A model generated the notes under the pieces. The model saw nothing but the letters and a program-made list of their open reading frames with translations, ran no database searches and was not told the origin of the DNA. Shown one piece after another: positions 6,490 to 12,104 of a stretch of 13,424 nt of DNA. A program made the position numbers and the translations under genes. Where the stretch lies: contig DAHXOW010000052.1 in NCBI GenBank assembly GCA_027364665.1, positions 1-13,424 on the forward strand, read 5' to 3'. This stretch comes from a bacterium. GTDB taxonomy: Bacteria; Patescibacteriota; UBA1384; CAJBMM01. Each line of letters begins with the position of its first letter. Position 1 is the first letter of the stretch.

Positions 6490-6554
6490 GTGTTAGAAGC
6501 ATACGACTATACAGATCAGATAATTATCCTGATAACCGTTTTTTGCCGGCAATA

Positions 6555-6584
6555 AACCCCCGCTTAAAAGGAAAGTCGGGGGTT
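6555..6584. terminator. Bidirectional terminator between the pilus genes and the minus-strand gene
   Basis: AACCCCCG (6555-6562) pairs perfectly with CGGGGGTT (6577-6584), and CTT/AAG can pair further inside the loop. On the plus strand a T-rich tail (ATTTGTTTCT) follows; on the minus strand the tail reads TATTGCCGG, which is weaker. The TAA stop of the minus-strand gene lies inside the stem, so the two convergent transcripts share one terminator. Confidence 0.82.
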
Positions 6585-6948
6585 ATTTGTTTCTAGATAG
6601 GAAAATGTCCATGTTTTCATTAAGGATTACTAAAGACTGGTCTTCTAACCTATTAAACAAAACGACCAGCACCGCTTGTAATATAATACCGAACGACGAG
6701 TCTATCGTATAACGGCCATGATAGATTGCCACGAGCTGATAGATAAACATGGTCATGGTCACTATCATGACGTACGGTATGAACAGATTATATGTGTTCA
6801 CCGTAAACTTTGACGCTATCAGATGTAGCCCTGGTCGGTTAATTCTAATTGCCAGGTTGGATAGAAGAACCGAACTAATTACACAGAGAAAAATGATCGG
6901 TTCAATTACTTTACAAGACAACAAAATGAATTCTGATGCGAGTTCCAT
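6583..6948 (-). CDS. Unrecognised small membrane protein
   Basis: I do not recognise this 121-residue protein. It has three hydrophobic stretches, at about residues 7-32, 53-75 and 84-98, joined by short basic or polar loops (RINRPG; YHGRYTIDSS), and a charged C-terminal tail (NRLEDQSLVILNENMDIFLSRNK). There are two Cys and no obvious catalytic motif. It is convincing as a gene because a near-ideal Shine-Dalgarno, GGGGAGGT (6958-6965 on the complementary strand), stands nine bases before the ATG, and an extended -10 with a perfect TATAAT lies just upstream; a terminator overlaps its stop codon. It is transcribed alone, convergent to the pilus genes and divergent from trpS. Whether it relates to pili cannot be said. 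Confidence 0.72.
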   Translation of the reverse strand: MELASEFILLSCKVIEPIIFLCVISSVLLSNLAIRINRPGLHLIASKFTVNTYNLFIPYVMIVTMTMFIYQLVAIYHGRYTIDSSFGIILQAVLVVLFNRLEDQSLVILNENMDIFLSRNK

Positions 6949-6957
6949 TTTTAAAGT

Positions 6958-6965
6958 ACCTCCCC
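6958..6965 (-). promoter_or_regulatory. Shine-Dalgarno of the small membrane protein gene
   Basis: Read on the minus strand this is GGGGAGGT, nine bases upstream of the ATG at 6948. It is one of the strongest ribosome sites in the window and is the main reason for accepting this otherwise unrecognised gene and its start. Confidence 0.75.
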
Positions 6966-6980
6966 ATAGGTTCGCGGTCG

Positions 6981-6989
6981 ATTATATCA
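6981..6989 (-). promoter_or_regulatory. Extended -10 promoter with perfect TATAAT for the membrane protein gene
   Basis: On the minus strand the bases read TGA-TATAAT: a complete extended -10. Transcription would start near 6974, leaving a leader of about 26 bases that contains the Shine-Dalgarno. No clear -35 is seen (TTAGTT 18 bases upstream is poor), which is usual for extended -10 promoters. Confidence 0.65.
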
Positions 6990-7059
6990 TTAATTTATCA
7001 GAGAAACTAAATACTTAACCTCTGGCGACTCAAAGACTTTTTTGGCTTTGTGGCATCGA

Positions 7060-7089
7060 TTGGCAAACCTGAGCATTTGTTGTTATGAT
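7060..7089 (+). promoter_or_regulatory. trpS promoter, leaderless arrangement
   Basis: TTGGCA (7060-7065, 5 of 6) and TATGAT (7084-7089, 5 of 6) are 18 bases apart, and TG at 7081-7082 makes the -10 extended. Only six bases separate the -10 from the ATG at 7096, so the transcript should start at or beside the start codon. There is no Shine-Dalgarno, consistent with a leaderless mRNA. The 14 bases TTTGTTGTTATGAT recur exactly at 12022-12035 upstream of ileS. Confidence 0.72.
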
Positions 7090-7095
7090 AGCGCC

Positions 7096-8079
7096 ATGAA
7101 ACGAATGTTGACGGGAGACAGGCCGACCGGCGCGTTGCATCTGGGTCATTTGGTGGGAACGCTTCTAAAACGGGTGGAGTTACAGAATCAATTCCAGACT
7201 TTTATTATTATTGCCGACTTGCATACTCTGACCACGAAGCCGAATAAAGAACAGATTGCCGGTTTAAAAGAAAGAATGCGTCAGCAGGTTCTGACCTATT
7301 TAGCTGTCGGCCTTGATCCGGACAAGACGGTAATTTATCAACAATCAAGAATTCCCGAAGTTTGTGAGCTGGCAACAATTTTTTCAATGCTGATCAGTGT
7401 TCCCAGATTAGAGCGTGTACCGACCTTAAAAGAACAATTGACTAATTTACATCTGGACCAGGTTTCACTAGGATTATTGTCTTACCCTGTGTTACAAGCG
7501 GCGGATATTCTAATGGTTAAAGCAGAAGTGGTTCCGGTAGGACAGGATCAGGCTAGTCACCTGGAAGTAACCAAAGAGATTGTTCAAAGATTTAATAATA
7601 ATTATGGTCGGGTTTTCCCCGAGCCGCAGGCGATTTTTTCTACTGAGAAAATTTTAGTCGGGATTGATGGACAGGCTAAGATGAGTAAAAGTTTGGATAA
7701 CGGAATCGCTCTATTTGATGGTCCGGATCAAGTTAAAGCTAAAGTCATGCGGATGTATACCGATCCGAAACGAATCAGAGCCACTGATCCGGGTACTGTC
7801 GAGGGTAATCCGGTTTTTATCTACCATGATTTATTTAATAATGATAAATATGAGGTGGCTGACTTAAAAAAACGGTATCGCATGGGTAAAGTCGGAGACA
7901 TTGAAGTTAAAGAGAAACTGGCCAGCGCTTTAAACAATTATTTACAACCGATTCGAGACCGGGCGGAGAAATATCGTAAGGCGGATTATCTGGATGACGT
8001 TCTTGACTCAGGCAGCCAAACCGCTCGAAATGAGGCAATTAAAACTTTAAATCAAGTTCGACAAGTAATGGGACTATAA
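7096..8079 (+). CDS. trpS: Tryptophanyl-tRNA synthetase
   Basis: Class Ic synthetase that charges tRNA-Trp in the cytoplasm. The 327-residue length is normal for bacterial TrpRS. The start MKRMLTGDRPTGALHLGHLVG carries the HIGH-type motif as HLGH (15-18). Further motifs are FIIIADLHTLTT (37-47), SYPVLQAADILMV and PVGQDQASHLEVTKEI (about 129-162), which bind tryptophan and shape the dimer, and KMSKS at 195-199 followed by the usual SLDN. The ATG at 7096 is chosen because translation from the upstream in-frame TTG would overlap the promoter and extend the protein beyond the family start; ATG 7105 is a less likely alternative. It heads a transcript in which two ABC permease genes and an ATPase follow closely (19-base gap), a coupling with no evident functional link. 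Confidence 0.97.
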   Translation: MKRMLTGDRPTGALHLGHLVGTLLKRVELQNQFQTFIIIADLHTLTTKPNKEQIAGLKERMRQQVLTYLAVGLDPDKTVIYQQSRIPEVCELATIFSMLISVPRLERVPTLKEQLTNLHLDQVSLGLLSYPVLQAADILMVKAEVVPVGQDQASHLEVTKEIVQRFNNNYGRVFPEPQAIFSTEKILVGIDGQAKMSKSLDNGIALFDGPDQVKAKVMRMYTDPKRIRATDPGTVEGNPVFIYHDLFNNDKYEVADLKKRYRMGKVGDIEVKEKLASALNNYLQPIRDRAEKYRKADYLDDVLDSGSQTARNEAIKTLNQVRQVMGL

Positions 8080-8098
8080 TTTTTATTTGGGGTGAGCA

Positions 8099-8884
8099 AT
8101 GCGGAAAATCAGAGCCGTTTTTCGAGTTCTGTTTCAAGACAATCTGAATTACCGGGCACAGGCGGTGGTTTGGATTATGACCAGCATAATACCAACGGTA
8201 ACCATCGCTGCTGTTTGGTTGGCTTCCTACGGTAAATCGACTACTTTAGGCGGTTTTGCCAAATCGGATATGATTATGTATTTTGTCGGTTCGCTGGTCA
8301 TTACTAATATTATCAGTTCTTCGATCTCATTTGATATGGGTAACGAGATAAAACAGGGTCGATTATCATTTTATTTGGTTAGACCTTTGAGTTATCCTGT
8401 TTATCAATTTTTGGCCAATCTGGGTTGGCGAGTTTTTCGCACGATGATGTTTTTACCTTTTTTGCCCTTGATTTGGTTGGCATTGTATCGAGAGCTAAAC
8501 TTTTCTGCCACAAATCTAGGTTGGCAATTTTGGTTTGCGATAATAATTGCTCACTTGCTTTCTTTTGCAATGTCATTTTTTGTGGGGAGTTGGGCGTTAT
8601 TTTTGGAAGATATGAGTAGCATAGACCAAATATATTCCTTATCCTCCTTTCTTCTATCCGGCAGCATCGCGCCAATTGCTTTGATGCCGAAAGGGTTGCA
8701 AGCAATTGCTGATTGGTCGCCATTTCGTTATGTTCTGTCTTTTCCCCTGGAAATATTAACCGAACATTCATCAATGGTTGGATTGAATTTCGTGATCAGT
8801 TTGTCTTGGTTGATTCTTTTTGTTTCAAGCGGTTTATTATTATTTAATTTCGGTTTAAGGCGTTACAGCGCTATAGGACAATAA
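8099..8884 (+). CDS. ABC-2 type transporter permease (COG4587-like)
   Basis: Integral membrane subunit, 261 residues, of an ABC exporter. About six hydrophobic segments are visible (about 22-42, 58-76, 114-130, 144-168, 178-196, 229-250). After the second comes the cytoplasmic element MGNEIKQGRLSFYLVRPLSYPVYQF (80-104), which matches the E-I-x-x-G-x-x-x-x-x-L-x-R-P signature of this permease family, and the C-terminus ends FGLRRYSAIGQ, also typical. GGGGTGAG (8089-8096) precedes the ATG as a close ribosome site. The next permease begins two bases after the stop. Family members work as a heterodimer with one ATPase; the substrate is not known and cannot be read from the sequence. Assignment to COG4587 is from remembered motifs, not a search. 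Confidence 0.88.
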   Translation: MRKIRAVFRVLFQDNLNYRAQAVVWIMTSIIPTVTIAAVWLASYGKSTTLGGFAKSDMIMYFVGSLVITNIISSSISFDMGNEIKQGRLSFYLVRPLSYPVYQFLANLGWRVFRTMMFLPFLPLIWLALYRELNFSATNLGWQFWFAIIIAHLLSFAMSFFVGSWALFLEDMSSIDQIYSLSSFLLSGSIAPIALMPKGLQAIADWSPFRYVLSFPLEILTEHSSMVGLNFVISLSWLILFVSSGLLLFNFGLRRYSAIGQ

Positions 8885-8886
8885 TC

Positions 8887-9678
8887 ATGAAATATTATTT
8901 TCGGGTTTGGAAAAGATTTTTCGTTAATGCCGTTTCTGCCGGAGCTGCTTTTCGGGCGAATTTCATTATTAATGTTGTGGTAAGCTTTGCTTGGATTGCC
9001 ATGTCATTTGCTTTAGTCAATATTGTTTTTTCCAATACCGGTTTGGTGGCTGGCTGGACTAAGCTTGAAGTATTTGCCGTTTTCGGCATTTTTGAGATCG
9101 TTGACGGTCTGATCTCCTTATTTGTCTGGTCGGGGATTGTGCAGATTCCTCAATTGATTCGTGACGGTTCAATCGATTATTTGGTAACCAAACCGATTAA
9201 CAGCCAGTTTCAAGCCGCTTTCAAACAGTTTGAGCCCTCAGCAATTTCAACTTTTGCCACCGGTTTGGGGATTATGATTTATGTTAGTAGTTTTCGGATT
9301 ATACCGATTAATTTGGAAAAAGAATTAGCTGCGTTATTTCTGGTTATTTGTGGCATAGTGATTTACTATTCTTTGGCAATGATGGCGGTAACTTTGAATT
9401 TTTGGTTTATCCGTTTGGAAAATATTACCGCATTGTTAACTATGAGCGTAGTGACCGCCCGATATCCTCTTAATGTTTTTAAAGGAGTCTTGGAAAAATT
9501 TGTCTTTTTTGTTTTACCGTTGGCTTTTTTTGCTACGGTTCCGGCAATGGTGCTTTTTGGTAAGGTTCCGGCATTGCCTTGGTTAATCATCGGTTTGTTT
9601 TTGTCATTGATTTTTATAATTATATCTTGGTTTTTCTGGCAGTTTGGTTTGCGATCATATTCCAGCGCCAGCAGTTAA
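8887..9678 (+). CDS. ABC-2 type transporter permease (COG3694-like), partner subunit
   Basis: Second permease, 263 residues, homologous in layout to its upstream neighbour: IRDGSIDYLVTKPIN (91-105) stands where the first has IKQGRLSFYLVRPLS, and the C-terminus ends FGLRSYSSASS. Six hydrophobic segments are visible (about 27-49, 63-82, 120-137, 148-170, 205-225, 230-251). The weak ribosome site AGGA (8875-8878) lies inside the end of the preceding gene, so translation is probably coupled. The two permeases presumably form a heterodimer that pairs with the ATPase encoded next. The substrate is unknown; relatives are often listed as uncharacterised or drug/antibiotic-type exporters, which is not evidence for this one. 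Confidence 0.88.
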   Translation: MKYYFRVWKRFFVNAVSAGAAFRANFIINVVVSFAWIAMSFALVNIVFSNTGLVAGWTKLEVFAVFGIFEIVDGLISLFVWSGIVQIPQLIRDGSIDYLVTKPINSQFQAAFKQFEPSAISTFATGLGIMIYVSSFRIIPINLEKELAALFLVICGIVIYYSLAMMAVTLNFWFIRLENITALLTMSVVTARYPLNVFKGVLEKFVFFVLPLAFFATVPAMVLFGKVPALPWLIIGLFLSLIFIIISWFFWQFGLRSYSSASS

Positions 9679-9689
9679 AAGGAGAAAAA

Positions 9690-10673
9690 ATGGAAACGAT
9701 TATTCGGACAAAAAATTTAAACAAAACTTACCGAACGTTTCAGAGGCAGCCAGGCCTCTGGAATTCACTTAAAAATTTAGTTATACGACATTATAATTAT
9801 AAAACCGCAGTATCGGGAATCGATCTGGAAATAAATAAAGGCGAATTTGTCGGATTTTTAGGCCCTAACGGCGCTGGTAAGACCACAACGCTAAAAATGT
9901 TGTCAGGTATTTTGTATCCAACAGAAGGTCAGGCCGAAGTGGCCGGATATGTACCCTGGAGAAGGCAAGCTGCTTTTCAAAAACAAATGTCGATTATTAT
10001 GGGGCAGAAGAATCAACTCTGGTTTGATTTGCCGGCCGCGGATTCGTTTAATCTACTGACGGATATATATGACCTTGATCCGGGACAAGCTGCCGGGACA
10101 GTTAAAGAATTGGCAAGTTTATTGGGAGTAACCGAGTATCTTAATGTCCAGGTTCGCCGGCTTTCATTAGGTGAAAGAATGAAAATGGAACTGATCGCCG
10201 CTTTAATTCACCGACCAAAAGTATTGTTTCTGGATGAACCGACCATCGGTCTGGATGTTGTTTCACAAAAAAGTATTCGAGACTTTTTAAAGCGATACAA
10301 TCGAGAAGAAAAAGTAACCATTCTTTTAACCAGTCATTACATGGAGGATATTGTTGCTCTCTGCCAGAGGGTAATTATTATTGACCAAGGATCAATTAAG
10401 TACGACTCGTCTTTAAGTGATTTATTGGCTAAGTATCAAACGGAGAGAACAATTCGTCTAAATTTTGACCGGCCGGTTCAGCGTTCCGCATTAGCGAAAC
10501 TGGGACAGCTTAGTGAGTTCAAAGACGAAGAGGCGGTTTTAATTGTTCCGGCCGATAAATCTCTTGAAATCGTCAAAAAATTATTGGAGGAGACGCCGAT
10601 CAAAGATTTTTCTTTTCAATCGGCTGAAGCAGATGAAGTTATCCGCCGTTTGTTAGTCTCGGGAATAAAATAG
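9690..10673 (+). CDS. ABC transporter ATP-binding subunit (COG4586-like)
   Basis: ATPase of the exporter, 327 residues from the ATG at 9690. All nucleotide-binding motifs are intact: Walker A GPNGAGKTT (58-66), Q-loop at Q106 (IIMGQKNQLW), signature LSLGERMKMEL (158-168), Walker B VLFLDEPTIGLD (178-189) and the switch histidine H216 (TSHYMED). The N-terminal extension (about 15-40, YRTFQRQPGLWNSLKNL) before the strand leading to Walker A is characteristic of the COG4586 group, where this segment reads similarly. A C-terminal domain of about 80 residues follows the ATPase core. The start is set by AAAAGGAG (9677-9684), which overlaps the stop codon of the second permease; an earlier in-frame GTG at 9579 lies well inside that gene and is rejected. 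A bidirectional terminator follows. Confidence 0.93.
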   Translation: METIIRTKNLNKTYRTFQRQPGLWNSLKNLVIRHYNYKTAVSGIDLEINKGEFVGFLGPNGAGKTTTLKMLSGILYPTEGQAEVAGYVPWRRQAAFQKQMSIIMGQKNQLWFDLPAADSFNLLTDIYDLDPGQAAGTVKELASLLGVTEYLNVQVRRLSLGERMKMELIAALIHRPKVLFLDEPTIGLDVVSQKSIRDFLKRYNREEKVTILLTSHYMEDIVALCQRVIIIDQGSIKYDSSLSDLLAKYQTERTIRLNFDRPVQRSALAKLGQLSEFKDEEAVLIVPADKSLEIVKKLLEETPIKDFSFQSAEADEVIRRLLVSGIK

Positions 10674-10717
10674 CCGTTAATTAATTGTTTATTTATGATA
10701 TATTTTTTTAAATCACA

Positions 10718-10749
10718 AAAATTCTCCGTTTGTGATGACGGAGAATTTT
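10718..10749. terminator. Bidirectional terminator with a perfect 12-base-pair stem
   Basis: AAAATTCTCCGT (10718-10729) and ACGGAGAATTTT (10738-10749) pair completely around an 8-base loop. Because the stem begins with AAAA and ends with TTTT it can act in both directions; on the minus strand the tail continues TTTTTGTGATTT, so it best serves the minus-strand gene ending at 10761. A competing stem TCACAAA (10713-10719) with TTTGTGA (10729-10735) overlaps it. Confidence 0.9.
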
Positions 10750-10760
10750 AGTTGATGTCG

Positions 10761-11207
10761 TTAATCTTTATATGAAGACCGGGTTATCCGGACTCCAAAA
10801 TTTTTTGGATCAAGACCAGCCGCCAGCATAGCTCCTGGCCAGCCGATGTACGGGTTGTCCTCGCCCCATTCTTTAATTTTGGTAGCCGCGAAGTAAAAAC
10901 AACGGCCGGTTTTATCTTTGCTTATATTTTTTGGATTCAAGTTCCTCCCGCTTCTTTCCGCTTCCTTGATGAATCCGATGATCTGGGATCTGGCGCGTCT
11001 TTGTTTCTTGGTAATCTCGTTGTACGGTATTCCTGCCGCTGATAAAGCTTCTGGCCAACTGCCGAATCGGTGTATTGCACCGTAAAACAGTCTTTTTTTC
11101 TTTGGGTCCTGATTCAGTTGCATTGATCTGGAACAAAGGTCGATTTTTTGGCCATGGTATGCCCTTAGAGACTCAATAATTTCTTGTTTTGTCCAGACAA
11201 GTTTCAT
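10761..11207 (-). CDS. Small basic protein with two homing-endonuclease-associated repeats
   Basis: A 148-residue basic protein made of two copies of one unit. Copy 1 (about 5-60) reads WTKQEIIESLRAY, then FYGAIHRFGSWPEALSAAGI. Copy 2 (about 74-132) reads SQIIGFIKEAERSGRNLNPKNI, then YIGWPGAMLAAGLDP. The pattern of a helix, a variable middle and a closing F-G-S-W-x-x-A-L-x-A-A-G resembles the 'homing endonuclease associated repeat' (Pfam HNH_repeat), a presumed DNA-binding unit usually found next to an HNH nuclease. No HNH or LAGLIDADG nuclease motif is present here, so the function is open: a DNA-binding regulator or a leftover of a mobile element are both possible. The ATG at 11207 is preceded on its strand by AAGGGGG about seven bases away. 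It is divergent from the RNase H gene. The repeat assignment is from memory of the family pattern. Confidence 0.75.
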   Translation of the reverse strand: MKLVWTKQEIIESLRAYHGQKIDLCSRSMQLNQDPKKKRLFYGAIHRFGSWPEALSAAGIPYNEITKKQRRARSQIIGFIKEAERSGRNLNPKNISKDKTGRCFYFAATKIKEWGEDNPYIGWPGAMLAAGLDPKNFGVRITRSSYKD

Positions 11208-11229
11208 CTTTTTTACCCCCTTAAAATTG

Positions 11230-11238
11230 TGTTATTCT
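11230..11238 (+). promoter_or_regulatory. Possible extended -10 for the RNase H / DUF167 pair
   Basis: TGT-TATTCT has the TGn extension and 4 of 6 -10 bases, and resembles the TGT-TATGAT of trpS and ileS. It would give a leader of about 65 bases. It lies in the 101-base divergent gap between the minus-strand repeat protein and the RNase H gene. No -35 is evident. Confidence 0.28.
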
Positions 11239-11308
11239 GTAAAAGTACAAATAGCGTTACTTATTTTGCCCCAGAAATTACGATATGGCAATATATGAAG
11301 GATAAAAA

Positions 11309-11716
11309 ATGATCAATTTGTCGGTAAAGACGGATGGAGGATCAAGAGGAAACCCCGGACAAGCGGCTTGCGGTGCGGCTGTTTGGGATGAAAACGGTCA
11401 CTTGATCAAGGAAATATCCAAATCCATAGGTATTGCCACCAATAACCAGGCGGAATATCGGGCGTTAGAGATTGTTCTGACTTGGATTGTTGAAGAGTGT
11501 GGTCAGGCTCGAGTTAAATGCTTTCTCGATTCGCAATTGGTTGTTGAACAACTGAACGGTCGCTACAAGCTGAAAAATGCCGCGTTGAAGCCTCTTTTTG
11601 AACGGATAAAAGAATTGATTAATCAATTGGGCGGTAACGTTTTTTTTACTCATATTCCAAGAGAAGAGAACAAATTAGCGGATAAATTAGTCAACCAGGC
11701 GCTGGATAGCCTGTGA
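11309..11716 (+). CDS. RNase HI-family ribonuclease
   Basis: RNase H fold protein of 135 residues, expected to cut the RNA strand of RNA-DNA hybrids. The catalytic acidic residues are all visible: D9 in TDGGSRGNPG, E49 in NNQAEYRAL, D74 in FLDSQLVVEQL, and D125 in ENKLADKLVNQAL. The RGNPG and NNQAEY elements and the short length, without the basic protrusion of E. coli RNase HI, place it with the RnhA-like (RVT_3/YpeP-type) group common in Gram-positives, archaea and Patescibacteria. GAAGGA (11297-11302) precedes the ATG by six bases. The stop TGA overlaps the GTG start of the next gene (GTGA), so the two are translated together. Whether it is the cell's main RNase H cannot be judged from this window. 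Confidence 0.9.
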   Translation: MINLSVKTDGGSRGNPGQAACGAAVWDENGHLIKEISKSIGIATNNQAEYRALEIVLTWIVEECGQARVKCFLDSQLVVEQLNGRYKLKNAALKPLFERIKELINQLGGNVFFTHIPREENKLADKLVNQALDSL

Positions 11717-11928
11717 ATCTGTTTGTTAAGGTGGTACCGGGAGCAAAGCAAATCAGAGTTGAAAAAACACTGACCGGTTTAAAGGTCCATCTGACCGAAC
11801 CGGCTAAAGACGGCAAGGCAAACGCTCAATTGTTACGAATTCTGTCAGACCATTTTCTGATTAATCAAAGTAAAATTAAAATCATTTCCGGAAAAACGAG
11901 CAGAGTAAAAATCATATCGCTACTTTAG
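11713..11928 (+). CDS. DUF167 (YggU/UPF0235) family protein
   Basis: A 71-residue protein with the conserved DUF167 features in order: VKVVPGAKQ near the N-terminus, VHLTEPAKDGKANAQLLRILSDHF in the middle (the P-x-x-G-K-A-N element), and KIKIISGKTSRVKII at the end (the SG-x-x-S-R-x-K element). The family is widespread and its biochemical role is unknown. The start is GTG, sharing four bases (GTGA) with the stop of the RNase H gene, so translational coupling is likely. Slightly short of the roughly 75-100 residues usual in bacteria, it looks complete. No terminator is seen after it; ileS has its own promoter about 80 bases downstream. Confidence 0.88.
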   Translation: MNLFVKVVPGAKQIRVEKTLTGLKVHLTEPAKDGKANAQLLRILSDHFLINQSKIKIISGKTSRVKIISLL

Positions 11929-12006
11929 AGTCGCGCTTCTCATTGTTTATTATATGAATTTTGGTAATGGTCGGGAAATATTTTAATTGATCGCTGTTAT
12001 CCACGG

Positions 12007-12035
12007 TTGTCGATTTGATCGTTTGTTGTTATGAT
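12007..12035 (+). promoter_or_regulatory. ileS promoter
   Basis: TTGTCG (12007-12012, 4 of 6) and TATGAT (12030-12035, 5 of 6, extended by TG at 12027-12028) are 17 bases apart. The -10 region shares an exact 14-mer with the trpS promoter. Five bases later an ATG opens a 6-codon ORF, so the message probably starts at about 12041 and carries a leader of about 64 bases before ileS. Confidence 0.65.
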
Positions 12036-12040
12036 GACGC

Positions 12041-12061
12041 ATGAAACACTACGAATGGTAA
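12041..12061 (+). CDS. Possible 6-codon leader peptide upstream of ileS
   Basis: ATG AAA CAC TAC GAA TGG TAA encodes MKHYEW. The ATG sits five bases after the -10 element, in the same place as the trpS start codon relative to its promoter, and the sequence ATGAAAC is shared with trpS. It could be translated as a leaderless mini-ORF at the very 5' end of the ileS mRNA, or it may only mark a duplicated promoter-start segment. It contains no isoleucine codon, so classical Ile attenuation is not suggested. Confidence 0.28.
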   Translation: MKHYEW

Positions 12062-12094
12062 GTAGACCGGAGTTTAAATTGGTTTATGGTTATC

Positions 12095-12101
12095 GGAGGT
12101 G
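12095..12101 (+). promoter_or_regulatory. Shine-Dalgarno that sets the ileS start
   Basis: GGAGGTG lies directly before GCC-TTG, with five bases between GGAGG and the TTG at 12105. The in-frame GTG at 12099 overlaps this site and is therefore unlikely to be the start; a TAA at 12075 closes the frame further upstream. TTG 12105 is the only well-placed start codon. Confidence 0.72.
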
Positions 12102-12104
12102 GCC

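Noticed and set aside
8075..8080. Perfect TATAAT at the end of trpS as promoter of the ABC genes
   Set aside because: It coincides with the last codons CTA TAA T, has no -35 at proper distance and no TG extension. Co-transcription with trpS is simpler.
11714..11716. TGA read as glycine (code 25) in the RNase H gene
   Set aside because: The protein is complete at this point and the TGA forms a GTGA stop/start overlap with DUF167, so TGA is a stop.
11997..12005. TTATCCACG as a DnaA box upstream of ileS
   Set aside because: One mismatch to the consensus 9-mer and alone; similar matches are expected by chance in AT-rich DNA.
12041..12104. T-box riboswitch before ileS
   Set aside because: The leader from the predicted start to the TTG is about 64 bases, too short for a T-box, and no terminator hairpin is present.
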